A stretch of 64,000 nucleotides of DNA from Cloacibacillus sp. An23. GTDB taxonomy: Bacteria; Synergistota; Synergistia; Synergistales; Synergistaceae. The notes under the pieces were generated by a model. That model saw nothing but the letters and a program-made list of their open reading frames with translations. It had not been told where the DNA came from and ran no database searches. Both the position numbers and the translations under genes were made by a program. Position 1 is the first letter of the stretch. The number at the start of each line of letters is the position of its first letter. Location of the stretch: contig NZ_NFJQ01000004.1 in the NCBI RefSeq assembly GCF_002159945.1, positions 202,623-266,622 on the forward strand. Reading direction: 5' to 3'. Below are positions 32,811 through 41,373 of this stretch, one piece after another.

Positions 32811-33383
32811 TTGTCCGTTTACGTCATAGAAGACAGTAAAATAGGTATTCTCTCGGACACGCACGGCAGCCTTCCGGCGTGGCGGCGGGCGCTCGCGCTT
32901 TTCGGCCCGGAGACGAGGACGGTGTTTCACGCAGGCGACGTGCTTTACCACGGGCCGCGCAACAGCATCCCGGGCGGCTATACGCCCGCCGACCTCGCCG
33001 AGGCGATAAACGATTTTTATTTCGACGGCGGCAGGGTGCTCATCTCAACGGGCAACTGCGACGCGCCGGTGGATATGATGGTGCTGAAGCCCGAGTTCCG
33101 TCAGATAGTGTCGGCGACGTGGCGCGGCAGGAAGATTCTCATGATGCACGGGGACAATTTCCCGCTGCTGCGCGAGCTGGCGCTTTACAATAAGGTTGAT
33201 CTCGCGATATCCGGGCACACTCACGTCGGCTCGCTAGTGCGCGAGGAGGGGACGATTTTCCTCAACCCGGGCTCGACGACGATTCCGAAGGGGCGCGATC
33301 CCGAGAGCGCCGCTTTCGCAACGGACGAAGGCATTTGGATAATGACGCTGGACGGAGAGGAACTGCATTTTGAGAGGTGGTAA
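32811..33383 (+). CDS. YfcE-type metallophosphoesterase
   Basis: The 190-residue protein has the calcineurin-like phosphoesterase motifs in order: ILSDTHGSLPAW (residues about 13-24), VFHAGDVLYHG, STGNCDAP, LMMHGDNF and ISGHTHVGSLV. YfcE/MJ0936-type enzymes hydrolyse phosphodiesters with two metal ions, but their natural substrates are unclear. I use TTG 32811, since no in-frame ATG exists before the first motif; a purine-rich AGAGAAGGGATGGATAGG precedes it. The last codons overlap the next gene by 14 bases. Confidence 0.87.
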   Translation: MSVYVIEDSKIGILSDTHGSLPAWRRALALFGPETRTVFHAGDVLYHGPRNSIPGGYTPADLAEAINDFYFDGGRVLISTGNCDAPVDMMVLKPEFRQIVSATWRGRKILMMHGDNFPLLRELALYNKVDLAISGHTHVGSLVREEGTIFLNPGSTTIPKGRDPESAAFATDEGIWIMTLDGEELHFERW

Positions 33384-34182
33384 GCGCAGGACGGCGCCGG
33401 TCTTCAGGCCGCGCCGCTTTTGGCCCTCGGCGCTGTGGGTGGTTTTTCTCGCCGCGGGGTCGGTCTTCAGCTGCGTTTTCGACTCTTTTCCCTTTTTCAC
33501 GGCGTTTCTGGTGGCCTCATTCATCGGACTGAACGAGGCGGGGCGGTGGCCTTATAAGACGAATCTCGTCATCTGCGCCGGCTCCGCCGTAGTCGTCGCT
33601 GTCGCCGGCGTTTTTACGTGGCTGGAGGCTGCGTCGGTATTCGTGCTGTTCTTTACTATCAGCGCCTATCTCTTTTATTTCAGGGACAGGGCGAGGCGAG
33701 TGATTCCGGCGTTTGAGGATTTCGCCTCGCACGTCGCGCAGGCTCCCGACTACCAGTCGTTCATCGACCGAGCGTGGGAGGAGCTTCAGAATATGGCGCC
33801 GGACGACGCCGTTTTTATAATTCTGGCGAACCGCGAAGGCGGGCTGTATCTCCCAGCGCATCTCGGCGAGCAGCCGCGCCGTCTGAGGCGGAGCGGAGGC
33901 ACGCCGTGGAAGGTTTACGCCTCGGGCAAGCCGATGGTGGTCGGCCGCGTCTCTACGGCGCACGATCAGCCGATAGACCGCGACGCCGCGTCTATAGTTT
34001 CCGTTCCGGTTTCAGCGCACGGCGAAAAGCTCGGAGTGCTCCAGCTCGAGTCCGCGTCGGCCGGAGCCTTTACGCAGGAGGACGCGGCGAAACTTTCTCT
34101 CGCGGCGATGATTTTCGGCCACGAGCTTTATATGTTTGAAACAGACGATACGCCGGAGGGGACTGATTATGATGTTGATTGA
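33370..34182 (+). CDS. Membrane protein with cytoplasmic GAF domain
   Basis: The 270-residue protein begins at TTG 33370, inside the phosphoesterase gene. About four hydrophobic segments lie between residues 15 and 105 (WPSALWVVFLAAGSVFSCVF, FFTAFLVASFIGL, NLVICAGSAVVVAVAGVFTW, ASVFVLFFTISAYLFYF). A soluble C-terminal region (about 115-255) then looks like a GAF domain: FIDRAWEELQNMAPDDAVFIILAN, SIVSVPVSAHGEKLGVLQLESA and FTQEDAAKLSLAA. It has no kinase or cyclase output, so its role may be regulatory or structural. The stop overlaps the PHP gene start by 14 bases. Confidence 0.7.
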   Translation: MRGGKRRTAPVFRPRRFWPSALWVVFLAAGSVFSCVFDSFPFFTAFLVASFIGLNEAGRWPYKTNLVICAGSAVVVAVAGVFTWLEAASVFVLFFTISAYLFYFRDRARRVIPAFEDFASHVAQAPDYQSFIDRAWEELQNMAPDDAVFIILANREGGLYLPAHLGEQPRRLRRSGGTPWKVYASGKPMVVGRVSTAHDQPIDRDAASIVSVPVSAHGEKLGVLQLESASAGAFTQEDAAKLSLAAMIFGHELYMFETDDTPEGTDYDVD

Positions 34183-34993
34183 TATGCATGTTCACAGCCG
34201 TTTTTCAGACGGCAGGTATTCCCCGGCGCAGCTCGCAGCGGCGGCCAAGCGGCGCGGGCTCGCGCTGCTGGCGCTGACCGACCACGACACGACCTCGGGG
34301 CTGCCGGATTTTAAAGCGGCGTGCGAGAAAGACGGCGTGCGCGGCCTTTGCGGTATAGAGCTGTCGGCGGCGGCGCCATATACGCTCCACATACTGGGCT
34401 ACAGGATAACGCCCGGGGCCGAGCCTCTTGAGAAACGGCTCGAGGATATAAGAGAGAAGCGCAATGAGCGCAACGCGGCTATTTTTGAAAAACTGCGCAA
34501 GCTCGGCGTCAAGGTCCGCATCGAGGAGGCCGAGGAGCTCGCGGGCGGAGAGGTGCTAGCGCGTCCGCATATCGCGAAGCTGCTGGTGAACAAGGGCTAC
34601 GCGCTCTCGATCGGCGACGCTTTTATGAAGTATCTCGACAGGGGGGCGGCGGCCTATGTGCCGCGCGAAAGGCTCTCAGCTGAGGAATGTATAGCTCTTA
34701 TAAAGGAGGCCGGCGGCTTGGCCGTACTCGCACACCCGGCGCAGTGCCGGCTGGACGGCGACGGGCTCGCCGCGCTCGTGACGCGCCTCAAGGACGCGGG
34801 GCTGTGGGGGATAGAGGCCGTCTACGGCTCCAACGACCCGGAGACGACGTTCCGCCATCTCGCGCTCGCAAAACGCTTCGGCCTTTACGCGACGGCGGGG
34901 AGCGACTTCCACGGCATCTCCGGGCAGGATATAGAGCTAGGCATGGCTGTGAGCGACGATTTCCTGCCGTGGGCGAGGCTGGGCATAAGGTAG
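34169..34993 (+). CDS. PHP-domain phosphoesterase
   Basis: The protein of about 274 residues starts MMLIDMHVHSRFSDGRYSPAQLAAAAKRRG and carries PHP metal motifs: DMHVHSRFSDG, ALTDHDTTSG, CGIELSA, ARPHIAKLLV, GLAVLAHPAQ and ATAGSDFHG. Proteins of this type hydrolyse nucleoside 3',5'-bisphosphates or short RNA 5' ends (the RNase AM/YciV group), which is the most likely activity. I choose ATG 34169, seven bases after GGAGGGG; upstream in-frame codons lie within the GAF gene. It is the third gene in an overlapping run starting at 32811. Confidence 0.87.
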   Translation: MMLIDMHVHSRFSDGRYSPAQLAAAAKRRGLALLALTDHDTTSGLPDFKAACEKDGVRGLCGIELSAAAPYTLHILGYRITPGAEPLEKRLEDIREKRNERNAAIFEKLRKLGVKVRIEEAEELAGGEVLARPHIAKLLVNKGYALSIGDAFMKYLDRGAAAYVPRERLSAEECIALIKEAGGLAVLAHPAQCRLDGDGLAALVTRLKDAGLWGIEAVYGSNDPETTFRHLALAKRFGLYATAGSDFHGISGQDIELGMAVSDDFLPWARLGIR

Positions 34994-35047
34994 ATTTTCG
35001 GCGGCCTTCGCGCCGCTTTATAAAAATTTCCGAACGGAGGACAAACG

Positions 35048-36085
35048 ATGCACAAGATCATGGATTTCAGAAGCGACACCGTAACGAGACCGTCCGACGA
35101 AATGCGCGAGGTTATAGCGCACGCGGAGGTCGGAGACGACATATACGGCGACGACCCGTCGTCGAACGCCCTCTGCGAATACGCTGCCGAGATAACGGGT
35201 AAAGAGGCTGCTATATTCGCCTGCTCCGGCACTATGGGCAACCTGCTCGCCTTCGTCGCGGCGGGACACCATGGCGAGAGCATACTCGCGGGCAAGCGCT
35301 CGCACGTGTGGTGCTCAGAGGTCGGCGGCCTGTCCGCGATAGCGGGACTCTGCCCCTATCCGCTCGACGACGGCAGCGGCATCCCCGCGCCCGAGGAGCT
35401 CGCGCCGGCCAACAGAGCCGACGGCGACATCCACCACGCCGAGACGACGATGCTCGCGCTCGAAAACACGCACAACTACACGGGCGGCATCGCCGTATCG
35501 CCGGAGCGCTTCGCGCGCACGGCCCGAGAGGGACGCAGGCTCGGCTTCCACGTCCACCTCGACGGCGCGCGCATCTTCAACGCCGCGGTCAAGTACGGCG
35601 TCGAAGTTTCCGAATATACAAAAGAAGTCGATTCCGTGCAGTTCTGCCTCTCGAAGGGGCTCGGCGCGCCGCTCGGCTCGATGCTCTGCGGCACGCGTGA
35701 CTTCATAGAAAAGGCGAAGAAATGGCGCAAACGCCTCGGCGGAGCGCAGCGCCAGGTCGGCATCGCGGCCGCCGCGGGGCTTTACGCGCTCAAGAACAAT
35801 GTAGCGCGCCTAGCCGAAGACCACGAGAACGCACGTCTGCTCGCGGAGCTGCTGCGCAAGGCCGGAATAGCCGTCGAGGATACGCCCGACATGACGAACA
35901 TGGTCTTCTTCCCGCTCGGAGAGGGCGACGTGAGCGACGCGGAGTTCGAGAAGCGCTGCTTCGACAAAGGCATGCTCGTCCACATGGTCTCGCCGCGCCG
36001 AGCGCGTTTCGTGACGCACATGGACGTGGACCGCGAGGACGTTGAGCGCGCCGCGGCCATAGTGGCGGAGGTAATACGGGCGTGA
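35048..36085 (+). CDS. ltaE: Low-specificity L-threonine aldolase
   Basis: The 345-residue PLP enzyme begins MDFRSDTVTRPSDEMREVIAHAEVGDDIYGDDPSSNALCEYAAEITGKEAAIFACSGTMGN in the standard aldolase arrangement (key stretch FRSDTVTRPSDEM). Further on it has LENTHNYTGG, HLDGARIFNAAVKYGV and the PLP lysine in FCLSKGLGAPLGSMLCG at about residues 198-213. It splits threonine and allo-threonine into glycine and acetaldehyde. This fits an amino-acid-fermenting anaerobe. CGGAGGAC lies just upstream. The stop overlaps the GTG of the next gene. Confidence 0.94.
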   Translation: MHKIMDFRSDTVTRPSDEMREVIAHAEVGDDIYGDDPSSNALCEYAAEITGKEAAIFACSGTMGNLLAFVAAGHHGESILAGKRSHVWCSEVGGLSAIAGLCPYPLDDGSGIPAPEELAPANRADGDIHHAETTMLALENTHNYTGGIAVSPERFARTAREGRRLGFHVHLDGARIFNAAVKYGVEVSEYTKEVDSVQFCLSKGLGAPLGSMLCGTRDFIEKAKKWRKRLGGAQRQVGIAAAAGLYALKNNVARLAEDHENARLLAELLRKAGIAVEDTPDMTNMVFFPLGEGDVSDAEFEKRCFDKGMLVHMVSPRRARFVTHMDVDREDVERAAAIVAEVIRA

Positions 36086-37443
36086 CGGGATTTCTTTCAC
36101 ACGAGGAAGTCGAGGCACTCGCCGCGCACGCTCTGGACGAGGCCCTGCGTCTAGGAGCCTGCGGCGCGGACGTGCTCTACAGCGAAGGCTGCGCCAACGG
36201 CCTGACGCTGAAGGACGGCGAAATAGAGGAATCCACCTGCGGCTCGTCCGCGGGCCTCGGCATACGCACGATACTCTCCGACGGGCGTCAGGGCATAGCC
36301 TACGGCAACAGGCTCGACCGGGCCTCCGTCGATTCGCTCATCGAATGGAGCCTGCACAACGCGCGCGCCTCGGAGCCTGAGGAGGGCGTCGCTCTCTACG
36401 ATGGGCCGCTCGTCCGCTGCCCGGAGCTTGAGGCCGAGGACGAAGCGATACGGGCTATAACTCCGGCCCGGCGCATGGAATACTGCAAACTCATGACGGA
36501 AACGGCAAGGAGCGCCGACGCGCGGATAATCTCGGTGCGCTCCGCGGCGTGGCGCGACGGCTGGGGAGCTTCATTCTTCGCCACGACGAAAGGGCTTTCG
36601 GGCTGGGAGCACGGATCGAGCGCCAACTGCGGCGTCGCCGTCCTCGCGCAGTCCGGCGAGTTCACGGAGATGGGAGGCTACGGCATGGACGCTCTGCGCC
36701 TCTGCGAGCTCGACGCTGAAAAATGCGCGCGCAGGGCGGTAAAGCAGACCGTCGCGGCGCTCGGCGGGACGCAGCTCGAGACCGGAACGTACACGATAGT
36801 CATCGACCCCGAGGCCGTGGCGCCGCTCGTAGACGTGATCGGGAGCCTCTTCTGCGCTTCGGACGTTCACCGCGGGCGTTCGCTGATGAAGGGGCGCATA
36901 GGCGACGCCGTCGCGTCCCGGTGCGTGAGCCTCACGGACGACGGACGCGTGCCGTGGAAGCCCGGCAGTTCGTCCTGGGACTCCGAGGGAGTGCCGACAT
37001 CGCGCACCGAGCTTATAAAGGACGGCGTCGCGTCAGCCTTCCTCTACAACCTTCAGTACGCGGCGAAGGACGGCGTGAAATCGACGGGCAACTGTTCGCG
37101 CGGCATGTCTTCTCTGCCCGACGTAGGCACGACGAACCTGATACTCGAGCCCGGGACTGAAAGCCCTCAGTCGCTGATCTCGCGCGTGACGAGCGGCATG
37201 TACGTCACCGAATTCATGGGGCTGCACACTATAGACCCGGTGAGCGGCGACTTCTCGATAGGGGCCAAGGGGCACAGGATAATAAACGGCGAGCTCACGA
37301 CTCCCGTCAGCGGCGTCACGATAGCCTCGAATCTTCTTGAATTCATGAAAAACATCGCGGCGGCGGGGAACGACCTCACCTATTCATACGCGACCGCCGC
37401 CCCGACATTGGTGGTAGATAATGTTGTCATCGCAGGTAAATAG
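36082..37443 (+). CDS. TldD/PmbA-family metalloprotease-like protein, TldE (PmbA) type
   Basis: The 453-residue protein follows the PmbA/TldE outline: LRLGACGADVLYSEGCANGLTLKDGEIEESTCGSSAGLGIRTI early, GSSANCGVAVLAQSGEF in the middle, and C-terminal GTTNLILEPGTESPQSLISRVTSGMYVTEFMG with TGNCSRGMSSLPDVG. I find no HExxxH motif, as expected of the TldE subunit, in contrast to the catalytic TldD. TldD-TldE complexes cut peptides and unfolded polypeptides. No tldD is visible in the window, so the partner is elsewhere or absent. The start is GTG overlapping the aldolase stop. The amidase gene begins within its last 23 bases. Confidence 0.87.
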   Translation: MTGFLSHEEVEALAAHALDEALRLGACGADVLYSEGCANGLTLKDGEIEESTCGSSAGLGIRTILSDGRQGIAYGNRLDRASVDSLIEWSLHNARASEPEEGVALYDGPLVRCPELEAEDEAIRAITPARRMEYCKLMTETARSADARIISVRSAAWRDGWGASFFATTKGLSGWEHGSSANCGVAVLAQSGEFTEMGGYGMDALRLCELDAEKCARRAVKQTVAALGGTQLETGTYTIVIDPEAVAPLVDVIGSLFCASDVHRGRSLMKGRIGDAVASRCVSLTDDGRVPWKPGSSSWDSEGVPTSRTELIKDGVASAFLYNLQYAAKDGVKSTGNCSRGMSSLPDVGTTNLILEPGTESPQSLISRVTSGMYVTEFMGLHTIDPVSGDFSIGAKGHRIINGELTTPVSGVTIASNLLEFMKNIAAAGNDLTYSYATAAPTLVVDNVVIAGK

Positions 37444-38743
37444 AACGAAATACATAATCATGGCGGCGCTGTCGGCGCTGCTGCTCTTCGCGCTTCCGGC
37501 CTTCGCGGAGGAGCGGATAGAGCTGTGGAACGGAGGCATCAAAAAGGGCGCGGTCAGCACGCGCATGAACGGCACGATACGCGAGATGGCGATAGACGAG
37601 GTCGTCTCGGCGCTCGGCTTCGCGCCCAAAAAGGACGGCACGTCGCTTATCGTAACGATGGACGGCAAAAAGATAGAATTCTGGAACGGCTCGAACATCG
37701 TGCGCGCCGCCGGAACGATAATCAGCTTCTCGACGCCGGTCGTCACGCAGGACGGACACTGGTGGGGCGAGGGACGCGGGCTGCTATCCGCCTTCGGACA
37801 GTTCTACAAAGCCATAGGCCAGAAGGCCGATTTCCGATGGGGCGCGGTAAGCGCGGCGGCCGCCGCGCCGGCGCCGAAGAAACAGGCCCAGCCTAAGCCG
37901 AAGCCGGCAGAACAGACGAAAAAGGCCGAGCCTGCGAAAAAAACGCAGACGGAGCCGGCGCCGCAGAAGGCCGGGCCGAAGCAGGAGGCCAAAGCCCCGG
38001 CACAGACGCAGACGCAAGCGCCCGCTCCGAAGGTCAAGAGCAACAGAAAGCCCATAGTAGTAATCGACGCGGGCCACGGCGGCCACGACCCGGGCGCGTC
38101 GGCCAACAAGGTACGCGAAAAGGACGTTAACCTCAAGGCCGCAGTGCAGCTCGGCAAGATACTGAAGGAGCGCGGCGTCGACGCGCGCCTGACGCGCAGC
38201 ACGGACGTATACCTCAAGCTCGCGGAGCGCACCGCCTTCGCGAACAAGAACAACGCCGACGTCTTCATCAGCCTGCACTGCAACTCCATGCCAAAGGGGC
38301 ACAGCAAAGTCGCCGGCTTCGAGATATACATCATGGCCCTGCCATCCGACAAGGACGCGATGAACCTAGCCATAGTTGAAAACAGGGAAATATCCGGCGA
38401 CGCCCACAGCGCGGCGGAGATACAGAAGGCCGACAAAAAGACTCAGCTCCTGCTCAAAATCCTAGGCGACATGCAGCAGAACAACAAGATAGGCGAAAGC
38501 ACCGCGCTCACCGAGGTGCTCAACGCGAGAGCAAAGAAATCCGGCCTGCCGATGCGCAAGGTCGCGCAGGCGCCGTTCTTCGTGCTGCGGGGCGCGGCGA
38601 TGCCGGCCGTCCTCGTCGAGATGGGCTACCTGACGAACGCGGCGGAGGCCCAGCGCCTCAACACGGCGGCATACCGCGACAAGATATGCCGCAGCCTCGC
38701 CGACGGCATAATAGAGTACATAGAGACGCACCGCGCACAGTAG
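37421..38743 (+). CDS. N-acetylmuramoyl-L-alanine amidase (Amidase_3) with signal peptide
   Basis: The 440-residue exported protein has a signal peptide (TKYIIMAALSALLLFALPAFAEE, cleavage likely after AFA). About 100 residues resembling a copper-amine-oxidase-like or AMIN-type beta domain come next. A low-complexity linker rich in Pro, Lys, Ala and Gln follows (about 145-205), and then the zinc amidase domain. Metal ligands and catalytic residues are in VVIDAGHGGHDPGA (about 214-227), the glutamate in ANKVREKDVNL, ISLHCNS and PAVLVEMGYLTN. It hydrolyses the bond between N-acetylmuramic acid and L-alanine in peptidoglycan, probably in cell separation. Confidence 0.9.
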   Translation: MLSSQVNRTKYIIMAALSALLLFALPAFAEERIELWNGGIKKGAVSTRMNGTIREMAIDEVVSALGFAPKKDGTSLIVTMDGKKIEFWNGSNIVRAAGTIISFSTPVVTQDGHWWGEGRGLLSAFGQFYKAIGQKADFRWGAVSAAAAAPAPKKQAQPKPKPAEQTKKAEPAKKTQTEPAPQKAGPKQEAKAPAQTQTQAPAPKVKSNRKPIVVIDAGHGGHDPGASANKVREKDVNLKAAVQLGKILKERGVDARLTRSTDVYLKLAERTAFANKNNADVFISLHCNSMPKGHSKVAGFEIYIMALPSDKDAMNLAIVENREISGDAHSAAEIQKADKKTQLLLKILGDMQQNNKIGESTALTEVLNARAKKSGLPMRKVAQAPFFVLRGAAMPAVLVEMGYLTNAAEAQRLNTAAYRDKICRSLADGIIEYIETHRAQ

Positions 38744-38750
38744 CGCGGAA

Positions 38751-38783
38751 GTCCCGCGCCTGCGACACGCGCGGGACGTTTTT
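38751..38783 (+). terminator. Terminator after the amidase gene
   Basis: GTCCCGCGC (38751-38759) pairs perfectly with GCGCGGGAC (38769-38777) around a nine-base loop and is followed by GTTTTT. Confidence 0.85.
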
Positions 38784-38837
38784 GGCATATAATACGAAAC
38801 CGCCGCGAAAGCGGACACCGCCATTGGGGGACGACGA

Positions 38838-39713
38838 ATGAGAGAACCGGAAGAAAGACAGCGCCATTTTGTGATACGCGACAAGAAGGACGAAAACTAC
38901 GACCAGCCGGCGGTGCGCCGCCGCGGCCTGATGCGCGAGGAAGAGGACGAACGCGGCGAACAGGACGAAAAGCCCCGCAAGCCGCGCGCGCGCCGCACTC
39001 TGCGCGAGCGCGAAATGGAGGAGGAGGAAGAGGCGCGTTCGCTGCGCGGCGGCCGCAGGCGCAAAGCGATGAAGCGCGCAGACTTCGACGACGAAGACGA
39101 TTACGAGGATGACGACGACTACAGCCGCCCGCGCGCGCCGAAAATCGTACGCATATTCGCGTGGATAGCGCTCGTCGTCATACTCTTCACCTGCGGCTAC
39201 GTCGCCACGAACTACTTCTTCTCGTGGTCGGACAAAAAAGGCGGAGAGCGCATAGGCAACGTCTACGGCAGCGGAGCGGAGATAACCGAAAGCGCGGCGA
39301 CGGCGGAGAACGCCCCGTCGAACGCGAAATACAGCATATATGTACCAGACGGCTCATCCTTCCAGACACGCTCCATAGAAATAAAGCCGGGAGGCACGCG
39401 CGAGGAGGACATCCAGAAGGTGCTCTCCATGTACATAGACAGCCTAAAAGAAACGAAGGCGATGGACACCGCCGCGGCCGTCAACAGCGTCTTCCACGGA
39501 GGCGACTGGCTCTACGTGGACATGACTCCTGCCTTCCAGAGCTCGATAAAGAAGCTCGGCAAAGAAAAGGCGGCGCAGGTACTCAACGGCATGCTGAACA
39601 CGATGCGCGACAACTTCCCGCCCATCAAAAAAATAAAATTCTACGTCAACTCGAAAGAAATCACGGACAAAACGCCCGTAGACCTCACGGGACCGTGGGA
39701 GGAGGGGCGCTAG
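38838..39713 (+). CDS. Single-pass membrane protein with GerMN domain
   Basis: The 291-residue protein starts with about 105 highly charged, low-complexity residues (runs of Arg, Glu and Asp, for example [18 protein letters not shown]). One membrane helix follows ([26 protein letters not shown], about 109-134), then an external GerMN domain at about 160-285. That domain has [41 protein letters not shown] and [13 protein letters not shown]. GerMN domains occur in sporulation proteins but also in many non-sporing bacteria, in cell-envelope roles. Its place between an amidase and RNase PH suggests an envelope function. GGGGGACGACGA precedes the ATG. Confidence 0.8.
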   Translation: MREPEERQRHFVIRDKKDENYDQPAVRRRGLMREEEDERGEQDEKPRKPRARRTLREREMEEEEEARSLRGGRRRKAMKRADFDDEDDYEDDDDYSRPRAPKIVRIFAWIALVVILFTCGYVATNYFFSWSDKKGGERIGNVYGSGAEITESAATAENAPSNAKYSIYVPDGSSFQTRSIEIKPGGTREEDIQKVLSMYIDSLKETKAMDTAAAVNSVFHGGDWLYVDMTPAFQSSIKKLGKEKAAQVLNGMLNTMRDNFPPIKKIKFYVNSKEITDKTPVDLTGPWEEGR

Positions 39714-39714
39714 G

Positions 39715-40476
39715 ATGGAGGCAGCACGCATAGACGGGCGCGCGCCCGGCGGACTGCGCCCGATAACCATTGAACGCGGCGTCAACAGATACGCGGAAGG
39801 CTCCGCTCTGATCCGCTGGGGAGACACGCACGTCCTCTGCACCGCCACGGTCGAAGAGAAAGTCCCGCCCTTCCTGCGCGGCTCCGGCAGCGGCTGGATA
39901 ACGGCGGAATACGCCATGCTTCCGCGCTCGACCCAGAGCCGCATGCAGCGCGAGATAAACCGCGGAAAGCGCGACGCGCGCGGCAGCGAGATACAGCGGC
40001 TCATAGGCCGTTCGCTGCGCGCCGCCGTGGACATGCCGCGCCTCGGCGAACGCACGATAACGATAGACTGCGACGTGCTGCAGGCCGACGGCGGCACGAG
40101 GACGGCATCCATATCGGCGGGCTTCGTCGCGCTCTTCGACGCACTGCGGACGCTCAAGGCCGACGGCAGACTCGCAGAGATACCGCTGAAGGATCAGATA
40201 GCCGCCGTCAGCGTAGGGAAATCCGGCGGCGCGCTCGTCCTCGACCTGCGCTACGAAGAAGACTCGTCCGCCGACGTAGACGCCAACGTCGTCATGACGG
40301 GGCGCGGCGGCATAGTCGAAATACAGGGCACGGGCGAGGGCGCGGCCTTCTCGCGCGCGGAGCTCGGACAGATGCTCGACCTCGCTGCATCAGGAATCGC
40401 CGAAATTCAGCGTAGGCAGCTTGAAGTCCTCGGACTGACCGAAGACGAACGGAGGCTCTTCGAGACATGCGCATAG
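39715..40476 (+). CDS. rph: Ribonuclease PH
   Basis: The 253-residue phosphorolytic exoribonuclease has the RNase PH signatures: [79 protein letters not shown] (key RSTQSR and [12 protein letters not shown]), [16 protein letters not shown] and [22 protein letters not shown]. It trims tRNA 3' ends using phosphate. The ATG follows the GerMN stop by one base. The gene overlaps rdgB by ten bases, a pairing common in bacteria. Confidence 0.96.
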   Translation: MEAARIDGRAPGGLRPITIERGVNRYAEGSALIRWGDTHVLCTATVEEKVPPFLRGSGSGWITAEYAMLPRSTQSRMQREINRGKRDARGSEIQRLIGRSLRAAVDMPRLGERTITIDCDVLQADGGTRTASISAGFVALFDALRTLKADGRLAEIPLKDQIAAVSVGKSGGALVLDLRYEEDSSADVDANVVMTGRGGIVEIQGTGEGAAFSRAELGQMLDLAASGIAEIQRRQLEVLGLTEDERRLFETCA

Positions 40477-41051
40477 TCTTCGCGAGCGGGAACAGAGGCA
40501 AATACAGAGAGATGAAGGCGCAGCTCGAGCCGGCCGGCGTGGAGCTGCTCTTCGGCGGCGACATGGAAGGGCCGCACGAAATCGAAGAGAACGGCGAGAC
40601 CTACGCGGAAAACGCGCTCATCAAAGCACGCGCGTGGGCCGAGGCTACCGGCCTTCCGGCTCTCGCCGACGACAGCGGCCTCGAGGCCCGCGCGCTCGGC
40701 GGACTGCCCGGCGTGCGTTCCGCCCGCATAGTTGAAGGCGGCGACGCGGACAGGACGCGCTGGCTGCTCGGCGAGCTCGCGGACAAAGAGGACAGGCGCG
40801 GACGCTTCGCCTGCGCGATAGCCGTCGTCCTCGCGCCCGGCAAAAAGCCGCTCGTCGTGACGAGGTACTGCCCCGGCACGATAATACGCAAGCCGCGCGG
40901 AGAATCCGGCTTCGGCTACGACCCCGTATTCGTCCCGGAGGGCTTCGACAAAACCTTCGCGGAGCTCGGCGACGAGATAAAAAATAAAATTTCCCACCGC
41001 GCGCTCGCAGTCAAAGGTATAGCCCAAAAGCTCAAGGATATGATAGAATAA
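40467..41051 (+). CDS. rdgB: RdgB/HAM1 non-canonical purine NTP pyrophosphatase
   Basis: The 194-residue protein has the HAM1 motifs [67 protein letters not shown] (key LADDSGLE), [22 protein letters not shown] and the C-terminal ISHRALAVK. It hydrolyses dITP, dUTP-unlike purine analogues such as XTP, to the monophosphate, keeping damaged bases out of nucleic acids. The ATG lies within rph, with GGAGG at 40451-40455 as ribosome site. A terminator separates it from secG. Confidence 0.96.
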   Translation: MRIVFASGNRGKYREMKAQLEPAGVELLFGGDMEGPHEIEENGETYAENALIKARAWAEATGLPALADDSGLEARALGGLPGVRSARIVEGGDADRTRWLLGELADKEDRRGRFACAIAVVLAPGKKPLVVTRYCPGTIIRKPRGESGFGYDPVFVPEGFDKTFAELGDEIKNKISHRALAVKGIAQKLKDMIE

Positions 41052-41085
41052 TACGCTGTACGCAGTATGTAACGGCGAAGTCACA

Positions 41086-41108
41086 GCAAAGCAAAAGCTT
41101 TGCTTTTT
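41086..41108 (+). terminator. Terminator after rdgB
   Basis: GCAAAGC (41086-41092), loop AAAA, GCTTTGC (41097-41103), then TTTTT (41104-41108). It ends the gene run that includes rph and rdgB. Confidence 0.85.
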
Positions 41109-41134
41109 ACTAGAAAAATTTGGAGGTGTAGTTT

Positions 41135-41362
41135 GTGAGAATCCTTTTGGGAGTCATTCACATACTCGTTTGCGCAGCGTTGATAGCCGTCGTAATGATG
41201 CAGAAAAGAAAATCCGGCGGATTCACCGGAGCGTTCGGCGGCGGCGGCACGCAGGCCGATATGAGCGGCACGTGGCAGCGCATGAGCGGCCTGACTAAGG
41301 TAACGGCGTGCCTCATGGCGGCCTTCATGGTCATCTCCATCATCCAGGTACTCGTCAGATAG
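41135..41362 (+). CDS. secG: SecG, preprotein translocase subunit
   Basis: The 75-residue protein has two hydrophobic helices (LLGVIHILVCAALIAVVMMQ and VTACLMAAFMVISIIQVLV). The SecG loop between them carries KRKSGGFTGAFGGGGTQADMSG. The GTG start at 41135 is preceded by TTTGGAGGTG. SecG belongs to the SecYEG channel of the cytoplasmic membrane. The gene lies twelve bases before the nicotinate phosphoribosyltransferase start and probably shares its transcript. Confidence 0.93.
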   Translation: MRILLGVIHILVCAALIAVVMMQKRKSGGFTGAFGGGGTQADMSGTWQRMSGLTKVTACLMAAFMVISIIQVLVR

Positions 41363-41373
41363 CGGATAAAGCC

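Noticed and set aside
38838..39713. GerMN domain as a sign of sporulation.
   Set aside because: The domain occurs in non-sporing bacteria, and no other sporulation gene is visible apart from the SpoIIE-like phosphatase, which is also widespread.
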